Source: Nordella sp. HKS 07
Lineage (GTDB): Bacteria > Pseudomonadota > Alphaproteobacteria > Rhizobiales > Aestuariivirgaceae
DNA length: 64,000 nt
Assembly (NCBI RefSeq): GCF_011046735.1
Contig: NZ_CP049258.1
Span: 3,118,001-3,182,000, forward strand
Direction: 5' to 3'
Made by a program: the position numbers and the translations under genes. Under the pieces are notes generated by a model. The model saw only the letters and a program-made list of their open reading frames with translations, did not search any database and was not told where the DNA came from. Positions 34,527 to 43,643 of this stretch are shown in pieces (within the stretch, counting starts at the first letter, position 1; every line of letters begins with the position of its first letter).

Positions 34527-35786
34527 ATGAAGGTCATCGTACTGGGAGCCGGCGTCGTGGGTACGGCCACGGCCTATTTCCTTGCCCGCCGCGGCTTCGA
34601 GGTCGAAGTGATCGAACGCCAGCCAGGAGCGGCGCTCGAAACCAGTTTCGGCAATGGCGGCGTCATCCATGCGAGCGAGGTGGAGCCCTGGTCGCAACCC
34701 GGCATGCCGATCAAGATCCTGAAATGGCTGGGCAAGGAAAATGCGCCGCTCCTCGTGCGCTATGGCGCTCTCCCCAAGATGTGGCGCTGGGGATTGAAGT
34801 TCATCGCCAATTGCACGGCGGAGAATTTCCGCCGCAACACCTTGGCCAATTTGCGGCTCGCCCTGCACAGTCTTGACGTACTTCAGCAGATCCGTGCGCA
34901 AACCGGCATAGAATATGACCTGCGCACGCAAGGTGTGTTGAAGATTTATACCGATCCGCAGTCGCTGAAAGCCGGCATCGCCACCGCGAAATTCCTGTCG
35001 GGCTCCGGCCTGACCTTCGCCGAGGCCGATGTGGCGGAATGCGTGCGGCGCGTGCCGGCACTCAAGGCCACGGAATCGACATTGGCTGGCGGCATCTATT
35101 TTCCGCGCGATGAAGTCGGTGACTGTCACAAATTCACGACCGGCCTGGCACAGCGATGCGCTGAGCTGGGCGTTACATTCCATTATGGGACGACGGTCCA
35201 GGGGCTCGAGCGCGGCGGCGGCGGGGTCACGTCCGTTGTCACCAGCCGCGGCGCGTTGCGCGCGGACAAGTTCGTCGTGGCGCTCGGCAGCTTCACGCCA
35301 CTCGTCCTGCGCCGCCTCGGCATCAGTGTTCCGATCTATCCGGTGAAGGGGGTCACGATCACCGTGCCAGCTCAGGCCTGGCCCGAGCGTCCGCCGATCC
35401 CGGTCATCGATGACGGGCGTATCTTCGGTCTCGTGCCCCTAGGCGAGCGGATGCGGGTATCGGGTTCAGCCGAGGTGGCGGGATATGACACGACGCCGAG
35501 CCCGGCCCGATGCCAGGCCATCGTCAACAATGTCATCAGCGTGTTTCCCGATTTCGCCAGATGCGTCGATCCCGCGACCGCGAAATACTGGGCCGGCGTT
35601 CGGCCCGTCACGCCGAGCGGCACGCCCATTCTCGGCCGTTCGCCGCTGGCAAATCTTTTCATCGCCGCGGGACATGGCCATCTCGGCTGGACCATGGGAT
35701 GCGGCTCAGGCGAGGTCGTGGCGGCGATGGTGGCCGGCGATCCGCCGGCGATCGATGTCGCGGGCTTTGCACTCGATGATCATTGA
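34527..35786 (+). CDS. DadA-like FAD-dependent D-amino-acid dehydrogenase
   Basis: FAD enzyme of the DAO family, 419 residues. The Rossmann motif is IVLGAGVVGTATAYFLARRGFEVEVIERQPGAALETSFGNGGVI, typical for DadA, and the C-terminal FAD-contact segment is RPVTPSGTPILGRSPLANLFIAAGHGHLGWTMGCGSG. DadA oxidises D-amino acids to 2-oxo acids and ammonia through an imine. The start at 34527 has GGGGAGG upstream. It lies 27 bp after the PLP-enzyme gene and 18 bp before a RidA gene, and RidA clears imines from such reactions. Confidence 0.9.
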   Translation: MKVIVLGAGVVGTATAYFLARRGFEVEVIERQPGAALETSFGNGGVIHASEVEPWSQPGMPIKILKWLGKENAPLLVRYGALPKMWRWGLKFIANCTAENFRRNTLANLRLALHSLDVLQQIRAQTGIEYDLRTQGVLKIYTDPQSLKAGIATAKFLSGSGLTFAEADVAECVRRVPALKATESTLAGGIYFPRDEVGDCHKFTTGLAQRCAELGVTFHYGTTVQGLERGGGGVTSVVTSRGALRADKFVVALGSFTPLVLRRLGISVPIYPVKGVTITVPAQAWPERPPIPVIDDGRIFGLVPLGERMRVSGSAEVAGYDTTPSPARCQAIVNNVISVFPDFARCVDPATAKYWAGVRPVTPSGTPILGRSPLANLFIAAGHGHLGWTMGCGSGEVVAAMVAGDPPAIDVAGFALDDH

Positions 35787-35804
35787 TAGAACGGAAGGGA
35801 AGCG

Positions 35805-36326
35805 ATGGCAAAAGCGACAAAGAAAACCCCGCGCGGCAGGAAACCGACACTCCGGAAACCACGCGCCACAAGCAAACGGCTTCTGGTGCAAGGCTTCGGC
35901 AGTGAGCCCGGCTTCCCCATCTCCCTGGCGATGCGGGCGGGCGACTTCGTCTTCACCTCGGCGCAAGGCGACCACGGCTTCAACCCGGCCGATGTGGTAT
36001 ATGACGAGAAAGGACTTGTCGTCAGCGACGGCAATACCTTGCCGCCGCGCAGCATGGCCGAGGAGACACGCGCGACCTTGCGCAATATCGAAGCGAGCTT
36101 GAAGGAGGCGGGCTGCACCCTGGCCGACGTCGTAGACACCTCGGTCTGGCTGCGCGATCCGCGTGACTTCGCCGAGATGAACCGCGCCTATGGAGAGTTC
36201 TTCACGAAGAACCAGCCGACCCGGTCCATCTTTCGCATCGATTTCATGTTCGATTGCCGTGTCGAGATAAAGGTAACGGCTTACAAACCGCTCGTCGTGA
36301 GGAAGCCCAGGTCTGCTCGTCCTTAG
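35805..36326 (+). CDS. RidA family protein with basic N-terminal extension
   Basis: Second RidA-family protein, 173 residues. After a Lys/Arg-rich extension of about 25 residues (KKTPRGRKPTLRKPRATSKR) comes the RidA fold: LAMRAGDFVFTSAQGD, EETRATLRNIEASLKEAGCTLADVVDTSVWLRDP, and the catalytic Arg context QPTRSIFRIDF, followed by VEIKVTAYKP. It is longer than usual for the family (about 130 residues). Probably hydrolyses imine/enamine products from the DadA- and PLP-type enzymes upstream. Last gene of the operon. The extension may be a mis-read start, but no better ATG/GTG with a ribosome binding site is seen. Confidence 0.85.
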   Translation: MAKATKKTPRGRKPTLRKPRATSKRLLVQGFGSEPGFPISLAMRAGDFVFTSAQGDHGFNPADVVYDEKGLVVSDGNTLPPRSMAEETRATLRNIEASLKEAGCTLADVVDTSVWLRDPRDFAEMNRAYGEFFTKNQPTRSIFRIDFMFDCRVEIKVTAYKPLVVRKPRSARP

Positions 36327-36560
36327 CCTTCCTCAGACCTTGTCGAGCGATTGGCATTGTGAGTGCGGCTGTGCCATCCTTGCGGAAAGTCGCGCTGGCT
36401 CGTTGGGATGTGTTGGTCGATCCCGTTGCAGCCTCGTGCGTCGCTCTTCTTGATTGTATTGGGAGCGGTTAACCCGTCTGATCAGCACAAAGTGATCCGG
36501 TCGCTCTGGAACACGACATAAACGCGGGGCATTGTCCCTTCTCCAGCAGGAGGTGACCCG

Positions 36561-37424
36561 ATGGACCAGAAATATATCGACCTCTTCGACCGCTATACGC
36601 ATGGCCAGATGAAGCGCCGCGACTTCCTCGAAAGGCTGGCGGTGCTGGCGGGCGGTTCCGCCGCCGCGACCGCTTTGCTGCCAGTGCTCGAGAACAATTA
36701 TGCCCGGGCCGAAATGGTCGCCGAGAACGATACGCGCATCCTGCCCGAAACGATCACCTATGAGTCGACCGCGGGCAATGTGTCGGGCTATCTCGTCAAG
36801 CCGAAGGAATTTCCCAAGGCCGGCGGTGTGGTTGTCATTTCCGAGAATCGCGGACTTAATCCGCATATCAAGGATGTGGCGAGGAGGCTCGCCACCGAGG
36901 GCTTCCTGGCGCTGGCCCCCGACTATCTGAGCATCAGGGGCGGCACGCCCGAGGACGCCGACAAAGCGCGTGACATGATCGGCACATTGAAGCCCGAGGA
37001 GACCGTCGCCATATCGCGGGCCAGCCTCGCGGCGCTGGCGGCGCGTCCCGATTGCACCGGCAAGGTCGCGGCGGTCGGCTTCTGCTGGGGTGGCGGCAAG
37101 GTGAATGAGCTGGCGGTGGCCGAGCCCTCTCTCGCCGCGGGTGTTGCTTATTATGGGGCGCAGCCCAAGGCCGACCAGGTCGCCAAGATCAAGGCGCCGC
37201 TGCTTCTCCACTATGCCGGGCTCGACGAGCGCATCAATGCCGGCATCCCCGACTTCGAAAAGGCGCTGAAGGACAACGGCAAATCCTACGAGCTCTTCAT
37301 ATATGAGGGGGCCAATCATGCCTTTAACAACGACACCAACGAAGCGCGCTACAATAAGGATGCGGCTGAACTGGCCTGGAGCCGTACGGTCGAGTTTCTT
37401 AAGAAGAATCTTGCCGTTGCCTGA
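36561..37424 (+). CDS. Dienelactone hydrolase family protein with Tat-type leader
   Basis: Alpha/beta-hydrolase of 287 residues. After MDQKYIDLFDRYTHGQ comes a twin-arginine-like signal (MKRRDFLERLAVLAGGSAAATALL), so it is probably exported. The dienelactone hydrolase triad is visible: Cys in VGFCWGGG, Asp in YAGLDERINAG, and His in GANHAFNND. VISENRGLNPHIKDVARRLA precedes them. These enzymes open enol-lactones or act on carbonyl esters; the substrate is unknown. The start ATG at 36561 follows AGGAGG. It is a single gene. Confidence 0.88.
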   Translation: MDQKYIDLFDRYTHGQMKRRDFLERLAVLAGGSAAATALLPVLENNYARAEMVAENDTRILPETITYESTAGNVSGYLVKPKEFPKAGGVVVISENRGLNPHIKDVARRLATEGFLALAPDYLSIRGGTPEDADKARDMIGTLKPEETVAISRASLAALAARPDCTGKVAAVGFCWGGGKVNELAVAEPSLAAGVAYYGAQPKADQVAKIKAPLLLHYAGLDERINAGIPDFEKALKDNGKSYELFIYEGANHAFNNDTNEARYNKDAAELAWSRTVEFLKKNLAVA

Positions 37425-37507
37425 ACTTTAGGCACTTATTCGGAATAGCTCCTCTCCGCATTTCGTGCTTGCCTCGCGCGGGGGCGCCTTCATCATGGCG
37501 CCCCCTA

Positions 37508-37605
37508 GAGCAAATCCCGCCAAAGTTGAAGACTTTGGCGACAAGGATTTGCTCCAGAATATTAATTGGCGCGAATCCTTTTCGGCGAAGTGAGTCCACT
37601 TCGCC
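37508..37605. repeat. Composite intergenic palindromic element
   Basis: Nested inverted repeat: GAGCAAATCC (37508) pairs with GGATTTGCTC (37545-37554), and inside it CGCCAAAGT pairs with ACTTTGGCG around a 5-base loop. A second hairpin follows, GGCGAAGTG (37584) with CACTTCGCC (37597-37605). Such mosaic elements are common in rhizobial intergenic DNA. It lies between the dienelactone hydrolase and aldo/keto reductase genes and could also end the first transcript. Confidence 0.6.
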
Positions 37606-37635
37606 GGGATGCGCGCTTAGTTTCACAGGAGAGCG

Positions 37636-38673
37636 ATGATGGAGTTCAGGCAGCTTGGCGGCTCAGGATTGACGGTCCCGGTGCTCAGCTTGGGGACGGG
37701 GACATTCGGCGGCGGCAACGAGTTCTTTAAAGCCTGGGGCGAGAGCGGCGTGGATGAGGCGACGAAGCTCGTCAGCATCTGTCTCGAGGCCGGCGTCAAC
37801 ATGTTCGACAGTGCCGACGTCTATTCCAAAGGCCTCGCCGAAGAGATCCTCGGCAAGGCCATCAAGGGCCGCCGCGACAAGGTCCTCATTTCCACCAAGG
37901 CCACCTTCCGTTTCTCCGACGAGCCGAATGACGTCGGTTCCTCACGCCGGCACCTCATCAAGCAAGTCGAAGGCAGCCTGAAGCGGCTCGGCACCGATGT
38001 GATCGATCTCTTCCAGCTGCATGGCTTCGATGCCAAGACCCCCATCGAGGAAACAGTTTCGACGCTCGATGACCTCGTGCGCGCCGGCAAGATCCGCTAT
38101 GTCGGCTGCTCGAATTTCTCCGGCTGGCAGCTGATGAAGTCGCTCGCCGTGTCGGATCGCTACGGCTATGCGCGCTATGTCGCGCATCAGGCCTATTATT
38201 CGCTGATCGGGCGCGATTACGAGCTCGAGCTCATGCCGCTGGCGCTCGACCAGAAGGTCGGCTGCGTGGTGTGGAGCCCGCTCGGCTGGGGCCGCCTCAC
38301 CGGCAAGCTCAGGCGCGGCGCGGCCCTGCCAAAGCAGAGCCGGCTGCATAAGACCGCCGATAACGGCCCGCCGGTGCCGGACGAGTATCTCTACAAGGTC
38401 GTCGATGCCTTGGACGAGGTCGCCAAGGAGACCGGCAAGACCATTCCGCAGATCGCCCTCAACTGGCTCTTGCAGCGCCCGAGCGTGTCGACAGTGATCA
38501 TTGGCGCCCGCAATGAAGAGCAACTGCGCCAGAATCTCGGCGCCGTCGGCTGGAACCTGACCAGGGATCAGGTGGCGAAACTCGATGCCGCGAGCCTCAC
38601 CACCGCCCCCTATCCCTATTGGCATCAGTTCGAATTCGTCGAGCGCAACCCCTTCCCGGTCGACCGAGGTTGA
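37636..38673 (+). CDS. Aldo/keto reductase
   Basis: NADPH-dependent oxidoreductase of 345 residues, TIM-barrel. Tetrad residues are in [12 protein letters not shown] (Asp, Tyr), LISTKATF (Lys) and DLFQLHGFD (His). [10 protein letters not shown] and the C-terminal cofactor segment [18 protein letters not shown] (with Arg, selecting NADPH) are typical. Either of two adjacent ATGs (37636 or 37639) follows AGGAG. A strong terminator hairpin follows 30 bp downstream. Confidence 0.92.
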   Translation: MMEFRQLGGSGLTVPVLSLGTGTFGGGNEFFKAWGESGVDEATKLVSICLEAGVNMFDSADVYSKGLAEEILGKAIKGRRDKVLISTKATFRFSDEPNDVGSSRRHLIKQVEGSLKRLGTDVIDLFQLHGFDAKTPIEETVSTLDDLVRAGKIRYVGCSNFSGWQLMKSLAVSDRYGYARYVAHQAYYSLIGRDYELELMPLALDQKVGCVVWSPLGWGRLTGKLRRGAALPKQSRLHKTADNGPPVPDEYLYKVVDALDEVAKETGKTIPQIALNWLLQRPSVSTVIIGARNEEQLRQNLGAVGWNLTRDQVAKLDAASLTTAPYPYWHQFEFVERNPFPVDRG

Positions 38674-38702
38674 CGGGGACGGATACGAATTCTACAGCAG
38701 GG

Positions 38703-38733
38703 GCCCGGCAAACATTGGATTGCCGGGCTTTTT
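38703..38733 (+). terminator. Intrinsic terminator after aldo/keto reductase
   Basis: GCCCGGCA and TGCCGGGC form an 8-bp stem with a 10-base loop, followed by five T residues (38729-38733). It ends the aldo/keto reductase transcript before lysK. Confidence 0.8.
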
Positions 38734-38758
38734 AACCTTATCCAGCAAAGTCAGGACA

Positions 38759-40402
38759 ATGACAGACCAGCTCCTTCGCGCCGCCGCTCTCGACAGCAAG
38801 GCGTGGCCTTTTGAAGAGGCCCGCAAGCTTTTGGAGCGCGTGAAGGGCAAAAAACAGCCGGTCAAGGAGGTCCTGTTCGAGACCGGCTACGGTCCGTCGG
38901 GATTGCCGCATATCGGCACCTTCGGCGAGGTGGCCCGCACATCCATGGTGCGCCATGCCTTCGAGACCATGTCGGATATCCCGACGCGGCTCCTGTGCTT
39001 CTCCGACGACATGGACGGCCTGCGCAAGGTGCCGGACAATATCCCCAACAAGGAACTGGTCGCCCAGCATCTTGGCCGCAAGCTCACCACCATTCCCGAT
39101 CCCTTCGGGAAATATGAGAGCTTCGGCCATCACAATAACGCCATGCTGCGCCGCTTCCTCGACGCCTATGGCTTCGACTACGAGTTCGCCAGCTCGACCG
39201 AATATTACACCGCCGGCCGCTTCGACAAGGCGCTGCTCAGGGCGCTCGAATGCTATGACGAGATCATGGCGATCATGCTGCCGTCGCTGCGCGAGGAGCG
39301 CTCGCAGACCTATTCGCCCTTCCTGCCGGTTCATCCGGATTCGGGCGTCGTCATGCAGGTGCCGATCGAAAGCCGCGATGTGAAGGCGGGCACCATCGTC
39401 TGGCGCGATCCGGCTTCCGGCAAGGCCTATGAGACTCCGGTCACCGGCGGGCACTGCAAATTGCAGTGGAAGCCCGACTGGGCCATGCGCTGGTATGCGC
39501 TCGACGTCGACTATGAGATGGCGGGCAAGGACCTGATCGACTCGGTCAAGCTTGCGAGCCGCATCTGCAAGGTACTGGGCGCTCCGCCGCCCGACGGCTT
39601 CAATTACGAGCTCTTCCTCGACGAGAAGGGTCAGAAGATCTCGAAGTCGAAGGGCAACGGCCTGACCATCGATGAATGGCTGACCTATGCCGATCCGCAG
39701 AGCCTGCAGCTCTTCATGTATTCGAAGCCGCGCGAGGCGAAGAAGCTCTATTTCGACGTGATCCCGCGCGCCGTCGACGACTACCAGGCCTTCCTCGACG
39801 CCTATCCGCGCCAGGATTTGGCGCAGAAGCTCATGAACCCGGTGTGGCACATCCATACGGGCTCGCCGCCTCAGCCGGAAGTGCTGGTCTCCGAACAGGG
39901 CGGGCGCACCCAGGCCGTCTCCTTCGCGCTCCTTCTCAATCTCGTGGCGGTCGCCAATGCCGAGAGCAAGGATGTGCTCTGGGCGTTCCTCAAGCGTTAT
40001 GCGCCGTCGGTGTCGCCCGAGACACATCCGCGCCTCGACGCGCTGGTTGGCTATGCCATCCGCTACTTCCAGGACTTTGTGAAGCCGCAGAAGAAATACC
40101 GCCAGGCCACCGCGGAGGAGCGCCAGGCCCTGGAGGAATTGTCTTCGGCACTCGAGCGTCTGCCCAAGGAGGCGACACCGGAAGCGATCCAGCAGACCGT
40201 GTATGATGTCGGCCGCCGCGATCCCTACAAGACGGTGCAGAAGGACGGCTCGACCGGCGTGTCGCTGGCCTGGTTCAACACGCTCTATCAGGTGTTGCTG
40301 GGCGAAGAGAAAGGCCCGCGCTTCGGGTCCTTCGCCGCGCTGTACGGCCTCGACAATACGCGGGCCCTGATCGGCAAGGCGCTGAAGGGCGAGCTCGGCT
40401 GA
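38759..40402 (+). CDS. lysK: Lysine--tRNA ligase, class I
   Basis: Class I lysyl-tRNA synthetase (archaeal-type, also standard in many alphaproteobacteria), 547 residues; charges tRNA-Lys. HIGH-type motif is in [18 protein letters not shown], and the KMSKS-type loop is [18 protein letters not shown]. The lysine-pocket region [11 protein letters not shown] and [18 protein letters not shown] are as in LysK. I chose ATG 38759 (AGGA upstream) since the longer frame starts within the upstream gene and would run through the terminator. It is monocistronic by its surroundings. Confidence 0.95.
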   Translation: MTDQLLRAAALDSKAWPFEEARKLLERVKGKKQPVKEVLFETGYGPSGLPHIGTFGEVARTSMVRHAFETMSDIPTRLLCFSDDMDGLRKVPDNIPNKELVAQHLGRKLTTIPDPFGKYESFGHHNNAMLRRFLDAYGFDYEFASSTEYYTAGRFDKALLRALECYDEIMAIMLPSLREERSQTYSPFLPVHPDSGVVMQVPIESRDVKAGTIVWRDPASGKAYETPVTGGHCKLQWKPDWAMRWYALDVDYEMAGKDLIDSVKLASRICKVLGAPPPDGFNYELFLDEKGQKISKSKGNGLTIDEWLTYADPQSLQLFMYSKPREAKKLYFDVIPRAVDDYQAFLDAYPRQDLAQKLMNPVWHIHTGSPPQPEVLVSEQGGRTQAVSFALLLNLVAVANAESKDVLWAFLKRYAPSVSPETHPRLDALVGYAIRYFQDFVKPQKKYRQATAEERQALEELSSALERLPKEATPEAIQQTVYDVGRRDPYKTVQKDGSTGVSLAWFNTLYQVLLGEEKGPRFGSFAALYGLDNTRALIGKALKGELG

Positions 40403-40512
40403 GATCTGTTCGCTGGTTGCAACGGACGCAATCGCGCAAGCGATCACGTCCGAGCCAGAACTCATGGCTTGCGATAATCCTCGCCGGCCATCTTCGCTCC
40501 TGTTCGCTCTCT

Positions 40513-41149
40513 TTACTGGCTAGCCCAGATAATGCGCGCGATCCAGTCGATGTCCTTCATATCGATGCTCTTGAGCTCTTCGGCCGGATTGAAGGAGGAG
40601 AGCTCGACCGTTTTTGCCGACTGGCGGTGCAGGATGCGCGCCACCACCTCGCCATTCGTCATGCGTACGATCACCCGATCGCCCTTGCGGATCGACGTGC
40701 TCGGCGAGACGATGACGATGTCGCCTTCGCGATAGTTAGGGAGAAGGCTCTCGCCCTGGATTTCGACCGCGTAAGCATTCTGGTCGATGACGCCCGGCGA
40801 CTCGATCTCGTCCCAGGAGGTGCCGGTAGGAAATCCTGAATCGTCGAAGAAGCCCGGCTTGCCCGCTTGCGAATAGGCAATGAGGGGGAATCTGCCGGCG
40901 CTTCGGCGGCTGACCCTTGCGTCCGCTCAGGAGATCGCTGAATTCCTCGATCGAGGCGCCCGAGGCCTCGAGGACGCGCGCGATGCTTTCAGTGGTGGGC
41001 CAGCGCGGACGCCCATCCGGTCCATGCCGCTTCGACGGATTGAAGGACGTCGGATCGAGACCGGCCTTCTTGGCGAGGCCGGATGCCGAGAACCCATAGC
41101 GCTCGGCGATGACGTCGATCGCAGTCCAGACTTGCTTATGCGTGAACAT
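40513..41149 (-). pseudogene. LexA-like helix-turn-helix regulator with S24 peptidase domain, frameshifted
   Basis: CI/LexA-type repressor: N-terminal helix-turn-helix (GFSASGLAKKAGLDPTSFN, then ESIARVLEASGASIEEF) and a C-terminal S24 domain. The frame breaks at about 40890, where a run of five C on the coding strand should be four: RRQIP then shifts. In the corrected frame the catalytic Ser is in EIQGESLLPNYREGD and the Lys in SIRKGDRVIV, and the protein ends at a TAA at 40513. Total length is about 211 residues, normal for the family. AAGGAG precedes the ATG at 41149. Such proteins repress their own promoter and are cleaved on DNA damage. A sequencing error in the C5 run is the simplest reading. 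Confidence 0.78.
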
Positions 41150-41208
41150 GGCCGCGCTCCTTGAAAAAGCTTAGGGCGTGCGATGCAGTTCTGTGTTTTC
41201 GTGTTTAT

Positions 41209-41221
41209 AGGAATAATACCT
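41209..41221. promoter_or_regulatory. Imperfect palindrome upstream of the LexA-like regulator
   Basis: AGGAATAATACCT matches its own complement at 10 of 13 positions and lies in an AT-rich patch about 60 bp before the regulator start. It may be an autoregulatory operator; the support is weak. Confidence 0.25.
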
Positions 41222-41317
41222 TAAGTAGAGGGCTTTGTCGAGTCTCGCCAAATGTCGCTCCGGTAAGGGTTTCCGGCTTGGCCGACATGGTCTAAGGCAC
41301 GCGGCGAAGGAGTGAAT

Positions 41318-41662
41318 ATGACGACGATCTACAAGGTCCTGGGCCGTGACGAATGGGAAAAGGCGCTGGCGCGAGGCGTTTTCGAAGGGTCCGAAGTCGA
41401 TCGGCGGGATGGCTTCATTCATTTCTCGGCGGCACAGCAACTGCGCGAAACGGTGCGCCGGCATTTTACCGCGCGTCCCGACCTGATCCTCGCCGCTGTC
41501 GATTCTTCGGTGCTGGGGCCTGATCTCAAATGGGAAGAATCTCGCGGTGGCGATCTCTTTCCTCATCTCTATTCGGTGCTTTCCCTCGATAAAATCACTC
41601 AGGCGGCACCCTTGCCTTGGCTCGGAGAGACTCATGATTTCCCGGTGGACATTCCCGCATGA
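41318..41662 (+). CDS. DUF952 domain-containing protein
   Basis: Small cytosolic protein of 114 residues of unknown function, in the DUF952 family. Typical text is MTTIYKVLGRDEWEKAL near the N-terminus, VDRRDGFIHFSAAQQLRETVRRHF, and GGDLFPHLYSVLSLDKI at the end. The His/Arg residues in these segments are conserved in the family and give an ADP-ribosyltransferase-like impression, but activity is not established. GAAGGAG precedes the ATG. Its stop overlaps pyrD by 4 bp (ATGA), as in many related genomes, so it is co-expressed with pyrimidine synthesis. Confidence 0.88.
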   Translation: MTTIYKVLGRDEWEKALARGVFEGSEVDRRDGFIHFSAAQQLRETVRRHFTARPDLILAAVDSSVLGPDLKWEESRGGDLFPHLYSVLSLDKITQAAPLPWLGETHDFPVDIPA

Positions 41663-42738
41663 GCCTCGCCCGCAATACCTTCCCCTTTATCCGCCCGCTG
41701 CTGCACGCTTTCGATGCCGAGACGGCGCACCGTCTGACTATCGCCGCGATGAAGCTGGCTCCCGCCTTTCGGCCCGCTGCTCCGGCACCCGAGCTCGCGA
41801 TGCAGCTTTTCGGTCTCTCCTTCGCGCACCCGTTGGGGCTTGCCGCCGGCTTCGACAAGAATGGCGAGGTGCCTGACGCCATGCTGGCGGAGGGCATGAG
41901 CTTCGTCGAAGTGGGCACGGTGACGCCTCGGCCGCAGCAGGGCAATCCGCGGCCGCGCCTCTTCCGTCTGAGCGAGGATGAGGCGGTGATCAACCGCATG
42001 GGCTTCAACAATGAAGGCCATGACGCTTTGCGTCGCAGACTCGCGGCACGCCGCGCGAAGGGCGGCATTGTCGGCGTCAATATCGGCGCCAACAAGGATA
42101 CCGACGATCGCATCGGCGATTATGTGAAGGGCCTCGAAGCCTTCCGCGATCTCGCCAGCTATGTGACGGTGAATATCTCCTCGCCCAACACGCCGGGCCT
42201 GCGCAATCTCCAGTCCAAAGCCGAGCTCGAGGCCTTGCTTGGCCGCCTGAATGAGGTCCGCGCGCGCAAACCGTCGCCGCCGCTACTGGTCAAGATCGCA
42301 CCCGATCTCGCCGAAGCGGATCTCGACGACATGGCGGCTGTCCTGCTCGACCAGAGGGTCGACGGGGTCATCGTTTCCAACACCACGATCAGCCGGCCGC
42401 GCTTGCGCTCGGCCCTTGCCAGCGAGACCGGCGGCCTTTCGGGACGGCCGCTGTTCGACCTGTCGACGCGCATGCTGGCCCTCATGTATCTGAGGCTCGA
42501 TGGCCGCATCCCGCTGGTCGGCGCCGGCGGCATCGACAGCGCCGAGGCCGCCTTTGCCAAGATCGAGGCGGGCGCCAGCCTTTTGCAGATTTATTCGGCG
42601 CTCGTCTTCAAGGGGCCTTCGCTCATCGCCGAGATCATCGCGGGGCTGGCGGTGAAAAGCCGGTCTTCGGGGCTCGCAAGCATCGCCGCGGCCGTCGGGC
42701 GGCAGGCCCGGGCCTACCAGAAGCGGCCCGGAATGTAG
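41659..42738 (+). CDS. pyrD: Dihydroorotate dehydrogenase (quinone), class 2
   Basis: Membrane-associated FMN enzyme oxidising dihydroorotate to orotate with quinone, step 4 of pyrimidine synthesis. The 359-residue protein has the class 2 N-terminal membrane helix region (FIRPLLHAFDAETAHRLTI). Motifs are GLAAGFDKNGEVPDAM, FVEVGTVTPRPQQGNPRPRLFRL, the catalytic Ser region NISSPNTPGLRNLQ, and the FMN-phosphate loop LVGAGGIDSAEAAFAKIEAGAS. It is translationally coupled to the DUF952 gene. It overlaps the convergent solute-binding protein gene by 25 bp at the 3' end. Confidence 0.96.
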   Translation: MSLARNTFPFIRPLLHAFDAETAHRLTIAAMKLAPAFRPAAPAPELAMQLFGLSFAHPLGLAAGFDKNGEVPDAMLAEGMSFVEVGTVTPRPQQGNPRPRLFRLSEDEAVINRMGFNNEGHDALRRRLAARRAKGGIVGVNIGANKDTDDRIGDYVKGLEAFRDLASYVTVNISSPNTPGLRNLQSKAELEALLGRLNEVRARKPSPPLLVKIAPDLAEADLDDMAAVLLDQRVDGVIVSNTTISRPRLRSALASETGGLSGRPLFDLSTRMLALMYLRLDGRIPLVGAGGIDSAEAAFAKIEAGASLLQIYSALVFKGPSLIAEIIAGLAVKSRSSGLASIAAAVGRQARAYQKRPGM

Positions 42739-43601
42739 CGTCCGAAAATTTTGGCATAGGCGCCCGATTCCTGCAGTTGGTCGAGGGCGTAGTCGAAGGC
42801 CTGCTTCAACTCCTCGTCGCCGCGGCTGACCAGAAAGGCATAGGGCCGGCTGAACAGCGCGTCGTCGTAATAGGCGCCTTCGACATATTTACAGCAGCCC
42901 TGCGAGGCATCGCCGCGCAGCCAATAGACCATCTGCAGCCCGTCGCCGAACAGAAGCTCGACCTTGGAAGTGCGCAGCGCGTCCTGGGCATCGCTCAGCG
43001 TCGGATAGGGAACGATCTCCGCATCGGCGAAATTGCGCTTGAGCCAGGTCTCGTAGCCGCTGCCGGCGACGACGCCGATGCGCTTGCCGTCCACTTCCTC
43101 TGGCGTCACCGCCTTCATTTCGCTTTCCTTGCGCGCCGCGAAGCGTCCTATGGCGCGATAGATCGGCCGCGTTGCCTGGAACCTGGCGAGCGTCTTCTCG
43201 TCGAGGCGCAGCCCCGCCACGACACCGTCGGTATTGTCCGGTCCGCCGGCCAGCTTTTCCCAAGGCAGAAGCACGATATTGCACTTGGTGCGCAGCTCCG
43301 CGCAGACCGCCTCGGCCGTCTCGACCGCGATGCCCTTGGCCTCCCCCGCCGGGCCCGTGTAGCTGAAGGGGGCAAAATCGTCGTCCACCCTGACAATGAT
43401 GGATTCGCGCGTGAATGCGGCGGGCTTGCCGCCGAGATCGATATGCCTGAAGCGAGGCAGCGCCGGCGCCTCTTCGGCCGCGGTCCCGATGCTCGCGGTG
43501 GTGTTCTGATCCTGCGCCCAGGCGGAAGGGGACCCCGCCAGGCTCATGGCGAGGAGGGCTAGGATGAGGGCGGCTTTTTGCTGACGCGGATCCCGGAACA
43601 T
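42714..43601 (-). CDS. Amino-acid-type periplasmic solute-binding protein (SBP_bac_3)
   Basis: Family 3 binding protein of 295 residues. A Sec signal peptide (ALILALLAMSLAGSPSAWAQ) is followed by a ~35-residue linker, then SIIVRVDDDFAPFSYTGPAGEAKGIAVETAEAVCAEL, LLPWEKLAGGPDNTDGVVAGLRLDEKTLARF and GKRIGVVAGSGYETWLKRNF. It differs from transporter SBPs in containing a Cys pair (QGCCKY). No permease or ATPase genes are adjacent, so it could be an orphan receptor or act with a system elsewhere. Its 3' end overlaps pyrD by 25 bp in the opposite direction. Confidence 0.85.
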   Translation of the reverse strand: MFRDPRQQKAALILALLAMSLAGSPSAWAQDQNTTASIGTAAEEAPALPRFRHIDLGGKPAAFTRESIIVRVDDDFAPFSYTGPAGEAKGIAVETAEAVCAELRTKCNIVLLPWEKLAGGPDNTDGVVAGLRLDEKTLARFQATRPIYRAIGRFAARKESEMKAVTPEEVDGKRIGVVAGSGYETWLKRNFADAEIVPYPTLSDAQDALRTSKVELLFGDGLQMVYWLRGDASQGCCKYVEGAYYDDALFSRPYAFLVSRGDEELKQAFDYALDQLQESGAYAKIFGRYIPGRFW

Positions 43602-43643
43602 TGCCGCCAGACCTACAACCTCCCAGCGGCAAAAAAAAGTCCG

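Noticed and set aside
36254-36472. 72-residue open frame after the second RidA gene
   Set aside because: It starts inside the RidA gene in another frame; no ribosome binding site or recognisable feature.
38738-40465. 575-residue open frame on the minus strand
   Set aside because: Lies exactly opposite lysK, whose class I synthetase motifs are clear; no independent start or domain.
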